A DNA stretch of 50,683 nt from an uncultured Bacteroides sp. (GCA_947074275.1 CAMTPA010000011.1:1-50683); one strand, 5' to 3'; shown: positions 1-8,346, counted from the first letter of the stretch. Numbers and translations: made by a program. The notes: a model not told the origin generated them from the letters alone.

Positions 1-12
1 ACACTAATCTTA

Positions 13-45
13 ACACTCTTTCCCTACACGACGCTCTTCCGATCT
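13..45 (+). other. Illumina sequencing adapter left on the contig end
   Basis: Bases 13-45 match all 33 nt of the standard Illumina TruSeq read-1 adapter, which starts ACACTCTTTCCC and ends GCTCTTCCGATCT. Bases 1-12 are probably also artefact. This is library sequence, not genome, so the first real base is about 46. The minus-strand reading frame of the first gene runs into the adapter and gains a false tail (LDRKSVV). Confidence 0.97.
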
Positions 46-1010
46 AAAAACTCTTCAGGAGTCTGGTTGTCATCAATACGGTCGTAAGATAATTGTTCGT
101 TCGTTTGCTTGGTAAGAAAGGTGATGGCGGTATAGGTTTGAACATCAAATACTTTTTTAGCATTGAAATCTACAATTTTATTCAAACATTTTTTATTTGT
201 GAAGAATACCCGCAAAGACTCCCCTGCCAATGATGTGAAGTAATTGTTGGGTGTGATGTATCCCAATCTACCGTTTTTTTTGAGTAATTTATATCCAAGC
301 TCAAAAAATGCGAAATATAGATTGAAAGAACCTTTCGAAACAGTATTACTCCATTTGTTTATGAGAAAATCTCTGTTTTCTTGCGATAAATCCTGAAACT
401 TTACATAAGGCGGATTGCCTACAATATTGTTAAATTCAATATCCCATTTATGTCGTAAACTGTCTGCGCAATAAAGATTAAAATCACAGTTTTCGAGTAT
501 TTCGTTTTTTTGAAGTGCAAATAATGCTAACAATAATTTAGCTCGTTCAATGTTATAGGGTAATATATCTACACCGTAAATGTTTTCCTTGACTGTGCTC
601 TTAATCGATTTATGATATTTTGAATGGTAGTAGTCGGCAATGCCTATCAGAAATGCACCACATCCACAACTTGGATCTATTGTTTTATCCTTTTCTTGTG
701 GTGATACTTCTTTGATGATGTAGTTGACTATATACGAAGGAGTGAAAAAAGCCCCGTTTAGTTTACGGTCATTTTCGGGTATTAGTAGCTCTATGTAATT
801 TTCTAAAGTTTTAATGCAGTCGATGTCTAAATCCTCAATGTAGTTGATTAAATTTGGGAAAGGTAAATACCCGTCGAGGTATTTGCGTAGGATACTCGAT
901 TGGTCATGATTGAGGCTATTTGCTTTGATAAACGAATATATCAATGTCTTTTCAATATCTGCAATACTGAAATCTGTTATTAATTGACCGAAGAGTTTTT
1001 TATTTATCAT
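46..1010 (-). CDS. N6-adenine DNA methyltransferase (Eco57I/TaqI-like), 3' end missing
   Basis: Probable SAM-dependent DNA adenine-N6 methyltransferase. The sequence shows the SAM-binding motif I (DPSCGCGAFL) and, about 100 residues later, the catalytic motif IV NPPYVKF, in the order of gamma-class enzymes such as the Eco57I and TaqI families. About 320 genuine residues are present. The C-terminal target-recognition part is lost because the contig ends in adapter. The frame is open up to 1166, but the start at 1010 (MINKKLF) is preferred, because a -7 element TATATTTG lies at 1034-1041, about 24 nt upstream. Coding is AT-rich compared with the thiamine genes, which suggests acquired DNA. It could be a solitary methylase or the modification half of a restriction-modification fusion; the missing end would decide. 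Confidence 0.85.
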
Positions 1011-1033
1011 AAATAGGGGTTGACTATAGGCAA

Positions 1034-1041
1034 CAAATATA
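1034..1041 (-). promoter_or_regulatory. -7 promoter element of the methyltransferase gene
   Basis: TATATTTG on the minus strand fits the Bacteroidetes -7 consensus TAnnTTTG. A TTTG 16 nt further upstream is a short-spaced candidate for the -33 element. The position supports translation from 1010. Confidence 0.45.
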
Positions 1042-1148
1042 CGTCTTTTTTCTGAATCAAAGAATTGACTTCTGTGGCAGATTGCTTGTTGTTTGCTAAT
1101 AAATAAATTCTTGTTGAAGAAACTGTTGAAGACGCTTTTTTGAAATCG

Positions 1149-1180
1149 TTGGCTCACCTGCTGCACTACCCTTATATTTG
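1149..1180 (+). promoter_or_regulatory. Promoter of the HU-like protein gene
   Basis: TTG at 1149-1151, a 21-nt spacer and TATATTTG at 1173-1180 resemble the Bacteroidetes primary-sigma promoter. Transcription would start near 1187, giving a leader of about 60 nt before the ATG at 1249. Confidence 0.5.
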
Positions 1181-1248
1181 CACTGTCGATAAGCGCTTAA
1201 AGACACAAACGAAAATCATTTAAAAACAAATTTAAAAACAGTACAATT

Positions 1249-1704
1249 ATGGCACTATTATTTCAACCATTTCAATCGACATTGGCAAACAAAAACGGTA
1301 AAAAACAATTCTTTCCCAAAGTGGTGCGTGTAGCCACCGTAAACACCAGCCAGATAGCCAAGGAGGTGGCGGCATACTCGTCGCTGTCGACGGGGGATGT
1401 GAAAAACACCATCGACAACTTGATTACGGTGATGGGGCAGCACTTGCAGTCGTCGGAAAGTGTGACGCTGGATGGGCTGGGCACTTTCAGGATGGTGATG
1501 CGTGCCAAGGGCAACGGGGTGGACACGGCCGATGAGGTATCGGCATCGCAAGCCACGCTTACTGTGCGCTTTGTGCCTGCTTCTACACGAAATGCCAACG
1601 GCACGGTGGCCACTCGCTCGATGGTGACGGGGGTGAAGTGTGTGCGATTTGATAAGCAGAATGCAGGTGGCGAAGAGGATGTAGCGACCGACCCTACAAT
1701 CTGA
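1249..1704 (+). CDS. HU/IHF-related DNA-binding protein (long, C-terminally extended type)
   Basis: A 151-residue relative of the HU/IHF histone-like proteins, of the longer Bacteroidetes form often called 'HU-related' or 'viral histone-like'. The N-terminal 30 residues precede the HU-like fold. The dimerisation helices (QIAKEVAAYSSLS and the following NTIDNLITVM) and the beta segment GLGTFRMVMRAKG are recognisable. After that come the DNA-binding arm region and a short acidic tail. It probably binds and bends DNA as a dimer. The amidase and the smalltalk peptide follow closely (27 and 25 nt gaps), an arrangement seen repeatedly in Bacteroides-group genomes; the functional link is not known. 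Confidence 0.85.
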   Translation: MALLFQPFQSTLANKNGKKQFFPKVVRVATVNTSQIAKEVAAYSSLSTGDVKNTIDNLITVMGQHLQSSESVTLDGLGTFRMVMRAKGNGVDTADEVSASQATLTVRFVPASTRNANGTVATRSMVTGVKCVRFDKQNAGGEEDVATDPTI

Positions 1705-1731
1705 TAACTCTTTAATGGAAAGGACGATGCT

Positions 1732-2184
1732 ATGAGAACAATCGATAGGATTGTGGTGCATTGTTCGGCCACGCGCTCGGGCACAGATTTGCTGCCCGAT
1801 GCGCTCGACCGTATGCACCGACAAAGAGGATTCAACGGCACGGGATACCACTTTTACATTCGAAGAGATGGAACGGTGGTGACTGCCCGACCGATAGAGA
1901 AAATAGGGGCACACGCCAAGGGATACAACGCTCACAGTGTGGGCATCTGCTACGAAGGAGGACTAAACAGGCAGGGCAAAGCGATGGATACACGCACCGA
2001 GGAGCAAAAGGAGTCGCTCGCTTCGCTCATCGTTTGGCTAAAGAGTAAATATCCCGATAGTGTGGTGTGCGGACATCGCGACCTCAGCCCCGACCTTAAT
2101 GGCAATGGGATGATAGAACCCAATGAGTGGATAAAGATGTGTCCGTGTTTTGATGCACAGGCCGAATATGAGAATTTGATGTGA
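1732..2184 (+). CDS. N-acetylmuramoyl-L-alanine amidase, T7-lysozyme-like (Amidase_2)
   Basis: Predicted zinc amidase that cuts the bond between N-acetylmuramic acid and L-alanine in peptidoglycan. The 150 residues cover a complete Amidase_2 domain. Zinc ligands are visible as His10 (VVHCSA), His115 (CGHRD) and Cys137 (MCPCFD), as in T7 lysozyme. There is no signal peptide, so export would need a holin-like partner or another route; the next gene encodes a tiny hydrophobic peptide. It probably shares a transcript with the HU-like gene. It may be a domesticated phage lysin, but no other phage genes are nearby. Confidence 0.93.
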   Translation: MRTIDRIVVHCSATRSGTDLLPDALDRMHRQRGFNGTGYHFYIRRDGTVVTARPIEKIGAHAKGYNAHSVGICYEGGLNRQGKAMDTRTEEQKESLASLIVWLKSKYPDSVVCGHRDLSPDLNGNGMIEPNEWIKMCPCFDAQAEYENLM

Positions 2185-2209
2185 AGAAATGAATGGAAAG
2201 GAGGAAAAA

Positions 2210-2326
2210 ATGACGGATGCAAAAACAAAAAACACACATTGGGATTTGTTCTGGAAAGTGCTGATTGCGGTTCTTTCGGCCATTGCTGGGGCGGTGGGAG
2301 GTAGTTGTAGTTCGCTTATAATGTGA
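2210..2326 (+). CDS. Smalltalk-type small membrane peptide (38 aa)
   Basis: A very short frame (starting MTDAKTKNTHW, ending SCSSLIM) has a polar N-terminus, one hydrophobic segment (LFWKVLIAVLSAIAGAVGG) and a terminal Cys-Ser motif. It starts after a strong Shine-Dalgarno sequence (AAAGGAGG, 6 nt before ATG), which is unusual in a phylum that seldom uses one. Size, composition and position right after an amidase match the 'smalltalk protein' family of Bacteroidales. Function is unknown. A holin-like or membrane-anchoring role beside the amidase is only an inference. Confidence 0.75.
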   Translation: MTDAKTKNTHWDLFWKVLIAVLSAIAGAVGGSCSSLIM

Positions 2327-2389
2327 CGTTTAACACATTGTAAATTGATTTGTAAATCGCTATTATTAGGAGTTTAAAACGATAACAGT

Positions 2390-2612
2390 TATATTTGCAA
2401 CTGTAATTCTAAATCGAAAAAACATAGACATCTCAATTTTAATGAAGATGAAATATATGTGATTAGAAAAATACATTCCGCTAACACGACAATGCAATTA
2501 TAATAAGTTAAGCTCCTTGTGAGTAGTAAGGAGTTTAGTAAGTTTCTTTTTTTTAGATTGGGTATCGGAAGAGCAAAGTGCATCGGTTTAAACGATCGCT
2601 TTGCTCTTTTTA
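2390..2612 (+). ncRNA. Possible small RNA or orphan transcript ending in a terminator
   Basis: TATATTTG at 2390-2397 fits the -7 element, with no clear -33 partner. It is followed by about 170 nt with no convincing reading frame, a small hairpin (CTCCTT/AAGGAG, about 2512-2532) and a strong intrinsic terminator at 2569-2612. This could be a short non-coding transcript, or just the trailer of the upstream genes. Nothing in it matches a known RNA family that I recognise. Confidence 0.25.
2569..2612 (+). terminator. Rho-independent terminator upstream of the thiamine operon
   Basis: AAGAGCAAAG (2569-2578) pairs perfectly with CTTTGCTCTT (2599-2608), with a further short inner stem TCG/CGA, and a T run follows on the plus strand. 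It separates the amidase region from the TPP-controlled operon. Confidence 0.8.
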
Positions 2613-2674
2613 CTTCTGCCAATTATTTTGAGGATGTTTTCTTAAAAAGAGTGTCGTTTAGCCAATTTTTCCAT

Positions 2675-2682
2675 TACCTTTG
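2675..2682 (+). promoter_or_regulatory. -7 promoter element of the thiamine operon
   Basis: TACCTTTG fits TAnnTTTG and lies just upstream of the riboswitch, so the transcript would begin near 2689 with the aptamer at its 5' end. A good -33 element is not visible. Confidence 0.5.
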
Positions 2683-2693
2683 CTGGCAATAAC

Positions 2694-2778
2694 AAAAGGG
2701 GTGCTTGTACCAAAATAGATGACGCAGGCTGAGAAATACCCTATGAACCTGAAGCGGGTAATGCTGCCGTAGGAATTT
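2694..2778 (+). promoter_or_regulatory. TPP riboswitch (THI element)
   Basis: The conserved THI-box segments appear in order: GGGGTGC (2698-2704), CTGAGAAATACCC (from 2729), GAACCTGA (2745-2752), then GCGGGTAATGCTGCCGTAGGAA. It should bind thiamine pyrophosphate and switch off the thiS-thiF genes. About 60 nt separate it from the thiS start. This stretch holds a pyrimidine-rich ACTCCTTCTC that could help hide the ribosome site, so control of translation start is likely; no clear terminator hairpin was seen. Confidence 0.95.
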
Positions 2779-2839
2779 GTTCATACTTCTCAATGCCTGC
2801 ACCCAGTGGCGCACTCCTTCTCAAAATAGATTTTGCTTT

Positions 2840-3040
2840 ATGAAAATTGTAGTCAACGGTCAGCCGCACGAGGTTGACAAAGGCACTCATTTGCTTGCGC
2901 TGCTTCAACGGCTGGGCACCGGCGAAAAGGGAGTGGCGATAGCCATTGGCGGCAGGGTGATAGCTCGTGCCAATTGGTGTACGTATATACTTGCTCCCGA
3001 CGAAGAGGTTACCATCATTCGTGCCACTTGTGGCGGATAA
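2840..3040 (+). CDS. thiS: Sulfur carrier protein ThiS
   Basis: A 66-residue ubiquitin-like sulfur carrier for the thiazole half of thiamine. The C-terminus ends in Gly-Gly (RATCGG), the site that is adenylated by ThiF and turned into a thiocarboxylate. The N-terminal beta strand MKIVVNGQPHEV is typical. The frame is open from 2777, but the ATG at 2840 gives the normal family length and lies outside the riboswitch. It is the first gene of the operon and is followed after 20 nt by the TenI-ThiE fusion. Confidence 0.95.
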   Translation: MKIVVNGQPHEVDKGTHLLALLQRLGTGEKGVAIAIGGRVIARANWCTYILAPDEEVTIIRATCGG

Positions 3041-3060
3041 AGCAAAGAGGAGGCTAACGA

Positions 3061-4326
3061 ATGAAACTAATTGTAATTACCAATGAAATGTGGAGCGACG
3101 GCGAACCCCAGTTGCTCAACAGGCTTTTTGCCGAAGGGTTGGGGTGCTTGCACTTGCGCAAAAAAGAGCTGACCATCGGGGCTGCCAAGGAGTTTATCGC
3201 TGCTATCGATTCCAAATATCATTCACGCATTGTGCTTCACGACCACTATCCGCTCACCAAGGAGTTTGCCTTGAAGGGTGTTCATCTGAACCAACGAAAC
3301 AGCCACCTTTTTGCTGAGTACGAGAGTTGCGCCAACAGCATCTCGTGTCACACCGTCGACGAGCTACGCAATGTGCCAACTCACATAAAATATGCTTTCC
3401 TAAGTCCGATATTCGACTCCATCTCTAAAAAAGATTACCACGCAAGCTTTTCGGAATACGAACTGAAGCTGCAACATAGACACGGTGTGATAAACAAAAG
3501 TGTGGTAGCTCTTGGCGGTGTGTCGGAGCATAATTTGTATCAGGTGGCAGAGCTGGGTTTTGGTGGTGCGGCACTCTTGGGCGATTTTTGGCAAGAGTGG
3601 AACGCTACGCACAATGACGATGCGCTGATAGAGAAATACAGACGGTTGCAAAAAATATGCAACGAGCTGAAACAGAAAACGGTGGCACGACTGCATTACA
3701 TCTCCAATCCACGCATCCGCGAAGTGGAACGCTTGGCTGAAGCTTCGGTGGAAATGCTACGGGCAGGTGCGCCACTTGTTCAGATTCGCAACAAAGAGAT
3801 GAGCGAGGAGGAACTGACAGCCACCGTGACACGTGTGCTCAGCATCGCCCGAAAACTGGATAAAACGGTGATTGTGAACGACAATCCACACATCGCCTTG
3901 CGCACAGCAGCCGATGGGGTACATTTGGGCAAAAACGATATGCCTGTGGCGGAGGCGCGAGCTTTGCTGGGCGACAATTTCATTATTGGTGGCACGGCAA
4001 ACACGTTCGACGATGTGGCACGACTGCACGCCGAAGGAGCCGACTACATCGGACTGGGACCGTTTCGGTTCACCGTCACCAAAGACAATCTTAGTCCCAT
4101 AATAGGCACCACGGGCTATCTCGACATAATGGAGCGATGCCGCGAAGAGGGCATCACCACTCCCATCATAGCCATAGGAGGCATTACTCAAGCCGATGTA
4201 GACGAGGTGATGCAGACGGGTGTGTATGGTGTGGCTATGTCGGGCGGGCTGCAAGCAGAGACACCCCAACTGTGCCAACAACGAATAAATAACATATTGA
4301 AAAAGATAGATAGCTATGAACGATAA
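3061..4326 (+). CDS. thiE: Fusion of a TenI-like domain and thiamine-phosphate synthase (ThiE)
   Basis: Two TIM-barrel domains of the ThiE/TenI superfamily lie in one 421-residue chain. Residues 1 to about 205 are the more divergent copy ([37 protein letters not shown]), resembling the TenI-like thiazole tautomerase proteins of Bacteroides thiamine operons. Residues 210-421 carry the ThiE signature motifs ([47 protein letters not shown]). The ThiE half should join hydroxymethylpyrimidine pyrophosphate and thiazole phosphate into thiamine phosphate. In related genomes these are usually two genes. The end overlaps the thiG start by 11 nt, so translation is probably coupled. Confidence 0.92.
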   Translation: MKLIVITNEMWSDGEPQLLNRLFAEGLGCLHLRKKELTIGAAKEFIAAIDSKYHSRIVLHDHYPLTKEFALKGVHLNQRNSHLFAEYESCANSISCHTVDELRNVPTHIKYAFLSPIFDSISKKDYHASFSEYELKLQHRHGVINKSVVALGGVSEHNLYQVAELGFGGAALLGDFWQEWNATHNDDALIEKYRRLQKICNELKQKTVARLHYISNPRIREVERLAEASVEMLRAGAPLVQIRNKEMSEEELTATVTRVLSIARKLDKTVIVNDNPHIALRTAADGVHLGKNDMPVAEARALLGDNFIIGGTANTFDDVARLHAEGADYIGLGPFRFTVTKDNLSPIIGTTGYLDIMERCREEGITTPIIAIGGITQADVDEVMQTGVYGVAMSGGLQAETPQLCQQRINNILKKIDSYER

Positions 4327-5092
4327 ATTGACAATTGGAGGAAAAGATTTCAGCTCACGCCTGTTTGTAGGCACGGGCAAGTTTAGCTCGAACGAAGCGA
4401 TGGAGCAGGCCATCATCGCATCCGAAAGCCAGATGGTGACGGTAGCGATGAAGCGTGTGGATATGGATAATGCTTCGGACGATATGCTGCACCACATCAT
4501 CAAGAATCCCAACATTCAGCTACTGCCCAACACGTCGGGCGTGCGCGATGCTAAAGAGGCGGTATTTGCCGCACAGTTGGCACGCGAAGCTTTCGAGACC
4601 AACTTCCTGAAACTGGAGATTCATCCCGATCCACGCTATTTGTTGCCCGACCCCATCGAAACACTCAAGGCTACCGAGGAATTGGCTAAATTGGGCTTCA
4701 TTGTGTTGCCCTACATTCAGGCCGACCCTGTGCTTTGCAAGCGTCTCGAAGAGGTAGGCTCGGCAGCGGTGATGCCATTGGGTGCTCCTATTGGCACCAA
4801 CAAGGGATTGATGACACGCGATTTCTTACGCATCATCATCGAGCAGAGCAACGTGCCTGTGGTGGTGGATGCTGGCATTGGTGCGCCCTCGCACGCTGCC
4901 GAAGCAATGGAACTGGGTGCGGATGCCGTACTGGTGAACACCGCCATTGCCGTGGCTGGCAATCCGGTGGCTATGGCAAAATGTTTCTGCAAAGCGGTAC
5001 AAGCGGGTCGGGAAGCTTACTTGGCAGGAATGCCGGCTCAGCTCGAAGTGGCAGAGGCAAGCAGTCCGCTCACCGCTTTCTTGAATTTGTAA
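4316..5092 (+). CDS. thiG: Thiazole synthase ThiG
   Basis: A TIM-barrel enzyme that builds the thiazole phosphate from deoxyxylulose phosphate, dehydroglycine and the ThiS thiocarboxylate. At 258 residues it is normal length. Visible family motifs are FVGTGKFSS near the N-terminus, the region [10 protein letters not shown] with the Schiff-base lysine, [10 protein letters not shown] and [13 protein letters not shown], the phosphate-binding end of the barrel. It partners with ThiH, encoded next, which supplies dehydroglycine. It starts inside the end of the ThiE fusion gene. Confidence 0.97.
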   Translation: MNDKLTIGGKDFSSRLFVGTGKFSSNEAMEQAIIASESQMVTVAMKRVDMDNASDDMLHHIIKNPNIQLLPNTSGVRDAKEAVFAAQLAREAFETNFLKLEIHPDPRYLLPDPIETLKATEELAKLGFIVLPYIQADPVLCKRLEEVGSAAVMPLGAPIGTNKGLMTRDFLRIIIEQSNVPVVVDAGIGAPSHAAEAMELGADAVLVNTAIAVAGNPVAMAKCFCKAVQAGREAYLAGMPAQLEVAEASSPLTAFLNL

Positions 5093-5121
5093 CGAACCAC
5101 AGTTATACAAACTACATTATT

Positions 5122-6255
5122 ATGTTCAGCGAACTATTAGATACTATTTCGTGGGAGGATACTACCCGCGCGATATACGCCAAGACTGATGCCGATGTGC
5201 GCATTGCTCTTGCCAAAGAACGACTCAATGTGGACGACTTTATGGCACTCATATCGCCTGCCGCTACTCCTTACTTAGAAGTGATGGCACGCTTGAGCCG
5301 CAAATACACATTGGAGCGTTTCGGCAAAACTATCTCTCTCTACATTCCCCTCTATCTCACCAACTCGTGTGCCAACGGTTGCATCTACTGCGGATTTCAA
5401 TCGGGCAATCCTGTGAAGCGTGTTATCCTCACCGAAGAGGAGATGGTGAACGAATACAAAGCCATTCGCAAGCTTGGCCCTTTCGAGAACCTACTATTGG
5501 TGACGGGCGAAAATCCTGCAAAAGCGGGTGTTTCTTACATCGCTCGTGCGCTCGATTTGGCAAAGCCCTACTTCAGCAACTTGCAGATAGAGGTGATGCC
5601 CCTTAAAATGGAAGAATACAAAGAACTGACAGAACACGGATTGAACGGCGTGGTGTGCTTTCAGGAAACTTACAACCGGACACGCTACACCACCTATCAC
5701 CCACGTGGGATGAAGTCGAACTTTGAGTGGCGTGTCAATGGGTTCGACCGTATGGGACAAGCGGGGGTTCACAAAATCGGTTTGGGCGCACTTATCGGTC
5801 TCGAAGACTGGCGCACCGATGTGACGATGCTTGCTCACCACTTGCGCTACCTGCAAAAGACCTACTGGAAAACCAAATACAGCGTCAACTTCCCACGGAT
5901 GCGCCCATCGGAGAATGGAGGCTTTCAGCCCAACGTGGTGATGACCGATAAGGAGCTGGCACAACTCACCTTTGCGATGCGAATCTTCGACCGCGACGTG
6001 GATATATCTTACTCTACCCGCGAGTGCCAAGAGATGCGCGACAATATGGCCACACTCGGTGTCACTTCAATGAGTGCCGAGAGCAAGACCGAGCCGGGTG
6101 GATATTACAGCTACCCACAAGCTCTGGAGCAGTTTCACGTGTCGGACGAGCGCACTGCCCGCCAAGTAGAAATCGACTTACGCAAACTGGGACGCGAACC
6201 CGTGTGGAAAGACTGGGATCAATCATTCGACATACATCGCCCTTATGGAACATAG
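5122..6255 (+). CDS. thiH: Radical-SAM tyrosine lyase ThiH (2-iminoacetate synthase)
   Basis: A radical SAM enzyme that cleaves tyrosine into dehydroglycine and p-cresol for thiazole synthesis; this oxygen-sensitive route suits an anaerobe. The 4Fe-4S cluster cysteines are Cys83, Cys87 and Cys90 (CANGCIYC). A typical ThiH body follows (ETYNRTRYTTYHPRG, IGLGALIGLEDWR). The frame is open upstream into thiG, but the ATG at 5122 gives the usual 377 residues. It starts 29 nt after thiG and overlaps thiF by 11 nt. Confidence 0.96.
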   Translation: MFSELLDTISWEDTTRAIYAKTDADVRIALAKERLNVDDFMALISPAATPYLEVMARLSRKYTLERFGKTISLYIPLYLTNSCANGCIYCGFQSGNPVKRVILTEEEMVNEYKAIRKLGPFENLLLVTGENPAKAGVSYIARALDLAKPYFSNLQIEVMPLKMEEYKELTEHGLNGVVCFQETYNRTRYTTYHPRGMKSNFEWRVNGFDRMGQAGVHKIGLGALIGLEDWRTDVTMLAHHLRYLQKTYWKTKYSVNFPRMRPSENGGFQPNVVMTDKELAQLTFAMRIFDRDVDISYSTRECQEMRDNMATLGVTSMSAESKTEPGGYYSYPQALEQFHVSDERTARQVEIDLRKLGREPVWKDWDQSFDIHRPYGT

Positions 6256-6943
6256 ATACCATCGCCACCACTTGCTGCAGCAGATAGGCGAGGAGGGGCA
6301 ACAAAAGTTACGCAACGCCTCGGTGCTCATTGTAGGAGTAGGAGGGTTAGGGTCTCCCATTGCTCTCTATCTCACCGCAGCAGGCATCGGGCGCATCGGG
6401 CTGATTGATGCCGACACGGTGTCGCTCACCAACTTGCAGCGGCAGATTCTTTATCGAGAACACCAGCTGGGGCAGCCCAAGGTGGCTTGTGCCAAAGATA
6501 CCTTGTCGCAGCTCAATAGCGAAACCGTGATTGATACTTACCCCTACTTGCTCACCCACGACAATGCTTCCGAAATCATCGCTCAGTATGATGTGGTGGT
6601 AGACGGATGCGACAATCACGCCACTCGCTACCTCATCGATGCGTGTTGCGGTGCGCAGGGCAAACCCTATGTGTATGGCTCTATTGGTGAGTTTCACGGA
6701 CAAGTGTCGGTGTTTCATCACGGCAAGGGCAAAGGCTATATCGACCTCTACCCCGACAAAGATCACTTGGAGTCGCTGCCACGCACCACATTAGGAGTGA
6801 TGGGAGTAGTGCCGGGCATTGTAGGCACCATTCAAGCTGCCGAGGTAGTGAAGCTAATCACTGCTGCGGGGCAAACACTCGATGGTCGACTGCTGATAAT
6901 GGATGTGCTGACGATGCAAATGCACACCTTGGAGTTGGAATAA
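6245..6943 (+). CDS. thiF: ThiF-type adenylyltransferase (E1-like, activates ThiS)
   Basis: An E1-like enzyme of the ThiF/MoeB/HesA family that adenylates the C-terminal glycine of ThiS. The nucleotide-binding loop GVGGLGSP is at residues 31-38, the conserved DADTVSLTNLQRQ follows, and VVDGCDNHATR is present. It has 232 residues. The CxxC zinc pairs of E. coli ThiF/MoeB and the cysteine equivalent to E. coli Cys184 are not present; that region reads LYPDKDHLESLPRTTLG. This may be normal for Bacteroidetes ThiF. Last gene of the operon, ending before a strong terminator. There is no thiC, so the pyrimidine branch must be elsewhere. Confidence 0.92.
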   Translation: MEHRYHRHHLLQQIGEEGQQKLRNASVLIVGVGGLGSPIALYLTAAGIGRIGLIDADTVSLTNLQRQILYREHQLGQPKVACAKDTLSQLNSETVIDTYPYLLTHDNASEIIAQYDVVVDGCDNHATRYLIDACCGAQGKPYVYGSIGEFHGQVSVFHHGKGKGYIDLYPDKDHLESLPRTTLGVMGVVPGIVGTIQAAEVVKLITAAGQTLDGRLLIMDVLTMQMHTLELE

Positions 6944-6960
6944 AATGAGATAAATACAGA

Positions 6961-7001
6961 AAAGGCTCAAACCGTTCATCCGAATGGTTTGAGCCTTTTT
7001 T
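6961..7001. terminator. Bidirectional terminator between thiF and the AraC-type gene
   Basis: GGCTCAAACC and GGTTTGAGCC form a perfect 10-bp stem, with T6 on the plus side and T4 on the minus side. It can end the thiamine operon and the convergent regulator gene, whose stop codon begins exactly at the edge of the T run. Confidence 0.9.
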
Positions 7002-8179
7002 CAATGCTTGTTTTCCACAATTCGTTTGCGGTATTTGGCTATGGTCTCTCCCGTGTATCGTTTGAAATTTCTGCGCATTTCATCGCTGTTGGCAAATGCT
7101 CCCAGCGCAGCTGCTTCGTTTAGCGGTAGTTGGGGGTTCTCTTTCAGTAGGTGTTTCACCTCTTCTACGCGCAAGTGCTCTATCCACGTGTTGAAACTCA
7201 TTTGATACACGCTGTTCAGAAAATCGGATAATTGTTGCGGATCTATATTTAGCTCATCGGCCACTTGGTGCAGGGTGATGTCGTGGTGCAGATACGATTT
7301 ATTGCTATCCACCACCCACTCCGAGATGATGCGATTGAGCGATACGTACACTCGGTTGCTGGCTATTTGGGCATATTGCGTAGATGCACTGTTTGCGCCT
7401 CTTCCCTGCGATGCTTGATAGTCGTTGAGTTCACCAGTCTGCTGATACACTTTTTGCAAGTTGATGATGATGATGGCAGCGATGCAAAAAATGATGGTGG
7501 TGAGGATGATGAATGCGATGTTGGCTACTTTGTTTTCCCACAAAAAGTTGATGCCTGCCAGTGCGAAGAAACCGATGAAGCAATAGACCAAATAACTGAG
7601 TTTCTTACCATTTACCGCCGCTTTCCCCGAATAGATGTTGGTGACTTTGTGACTGTATTTGTTCGCCTCCTTTGCAAGGGCAAACACACAAAGCAGAAAC
7701 TCCACAAACACTCCCACTCCTATCACCTTGCTTAGAGTTTCGGCAATGGGGGTGATTACAAAAAGCTGGTAGCTACCCATCGAAAAAAAGCTACTACCGC
7801 TATATATATAGTAGGCTATGCCATAGATTACCACAAACAAGAACAAGGGAAGAATCATTATTTTTGCGTTTCGCTTGTTTGCCAGTTTCGAGCGTATGAG
7901 CCGAAACATAGCGTAGCTCATTATCAGCAACTCTAAATAGTAGATGGAGGGAGTGAAAAAACTATCTAAAATGAGAAAGTCTATTTGATGGTTGATGCAA
8001 TAGATGATGGATATATTAGTTGTCATATCGAGCAGCGCACTGTATGCCAACATCCTTTTTATTTGGTTGTAGGGGTTTTGTGTGGCTGTTTGTTTAGTCC
8101 CCAATGTTAGTAACACAATGGCCAAAATCAGGCAAATGCTTGTGCTGGTGATGTAGACGGTTGTTTCAAAGAATTGCAT
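7001..8179 (-). CDS. Membrane-anchored AraC-family transcriptional regulator
   Basis: A 392-residue protein with about six or seven hydrophobic membrane segments in residues 1-235 (for example ITSTSICLILAIVLLTLG, ILPLFLFVVIYGIAYYIY, AFIILTTIIFCIAAIIIIN). A cytoplasmic AraC/XylS helix-turn-helix domain covers about residues 295-390 (ITLHQVADELNIDPQQLSDFLN and the second helix pair ending RRNFKRYTGETIAKYRKR). It is probably a sensor-regulator that perceives a membrane or periplasmic signal. The target is unknown. It is convergent to thiF and has no clear partner gene; the T9SS cargo gene lies upstream on the same strand. Confidence 0.85.
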   Translation of the reverse strand: MQFFETTVYITSTSICLILAIVLLTLGTKQTATQNPYNQIKRMLAYSALLDMTTNISIIYCINHQIDFLILDSFFTPSIYYLELLIMSYAMFRLIRSKLANKRNAKIMILPLFLFVVIYGIAYYIYSGSSFFSMGSYQLFVITPIAETLSKVIGVGVFVEFLLCVFALAKEANKYSHKVTNIYSGKAAVNGKKLSYLVYCFIGFFALAGINFLWENKVANIAFIILTTIIFCIAAIIIINLQKVYQQTGELNDYQASQGRGANSASTQYAQIASNRVYVSLNRIISEWVVDSNKSYLHHDITLHQVADELNIDPQQLSDFLNSVYQMSFNTWIEHLRVEEVKHLLKENPQLPLNEAAALGAFANSDEMRRNFKRYTGETIAKYRKRIVENKH

Positions 8180-8285
8180 ACGATGGATTATTTTAATAGT
8201 AGTTCTATTATAACACGTTGGGCTGTATTTTTGTTTTACAAATAGTGCTCAATTTGCGGTTTGTTTTATTGTGGCAATAGGCGAA

Positions 8286-8328
8286 AGCGTGCTCCACCCG
8301 GCGTTAAGGTTGGGTAGGGCACGCTTCT
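8286..8328 (-). terminator. Terminator-like hairpin after the T9SS cargo gene
   Basis: An imperfect 14-bp stem (AGCGTGCtCcACCC against GGGTaGgGCACGCT) lies just downstream of the minus-strand cargo gene. On that strand it is followed only by TTTC, so termination may be weak. Confidence 0.6.
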
Positions 8329-8346
8329 TCTATTGTAGTTCGTCTA

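Noticed and set aside
1258..1935. Long minus-strand frames opposite the HU-like and amidase genes
   Set aside because: Shadows of GC-rich coding sequence in the opposite frame, with compositions unlike real proteins.
1249..2326. HU-like protein, amidase and small membrane peptide as part of a prophage lysis module
   Set aside because: No capsid, tail, portal, integrase or terminase genes are nearby, and this trio is a normal chromosomal arrangement in Bacteroidales.
2556..2578. Adapter-like ATCGGAAGAGCA inside the sequence, suggesting a chimeric join
   Set aside because: The same bases form one arm of a perfect terminator stem with 2599-2608, so they are genuine; the match to the adapter ends after 12 nt.
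4735..5121. Extended N-terminus for ThiH reading through thiG
   Set aside because: The added 129 residues are low-quality frame overlap with thiG; the ATG at 5122 gives the family length.
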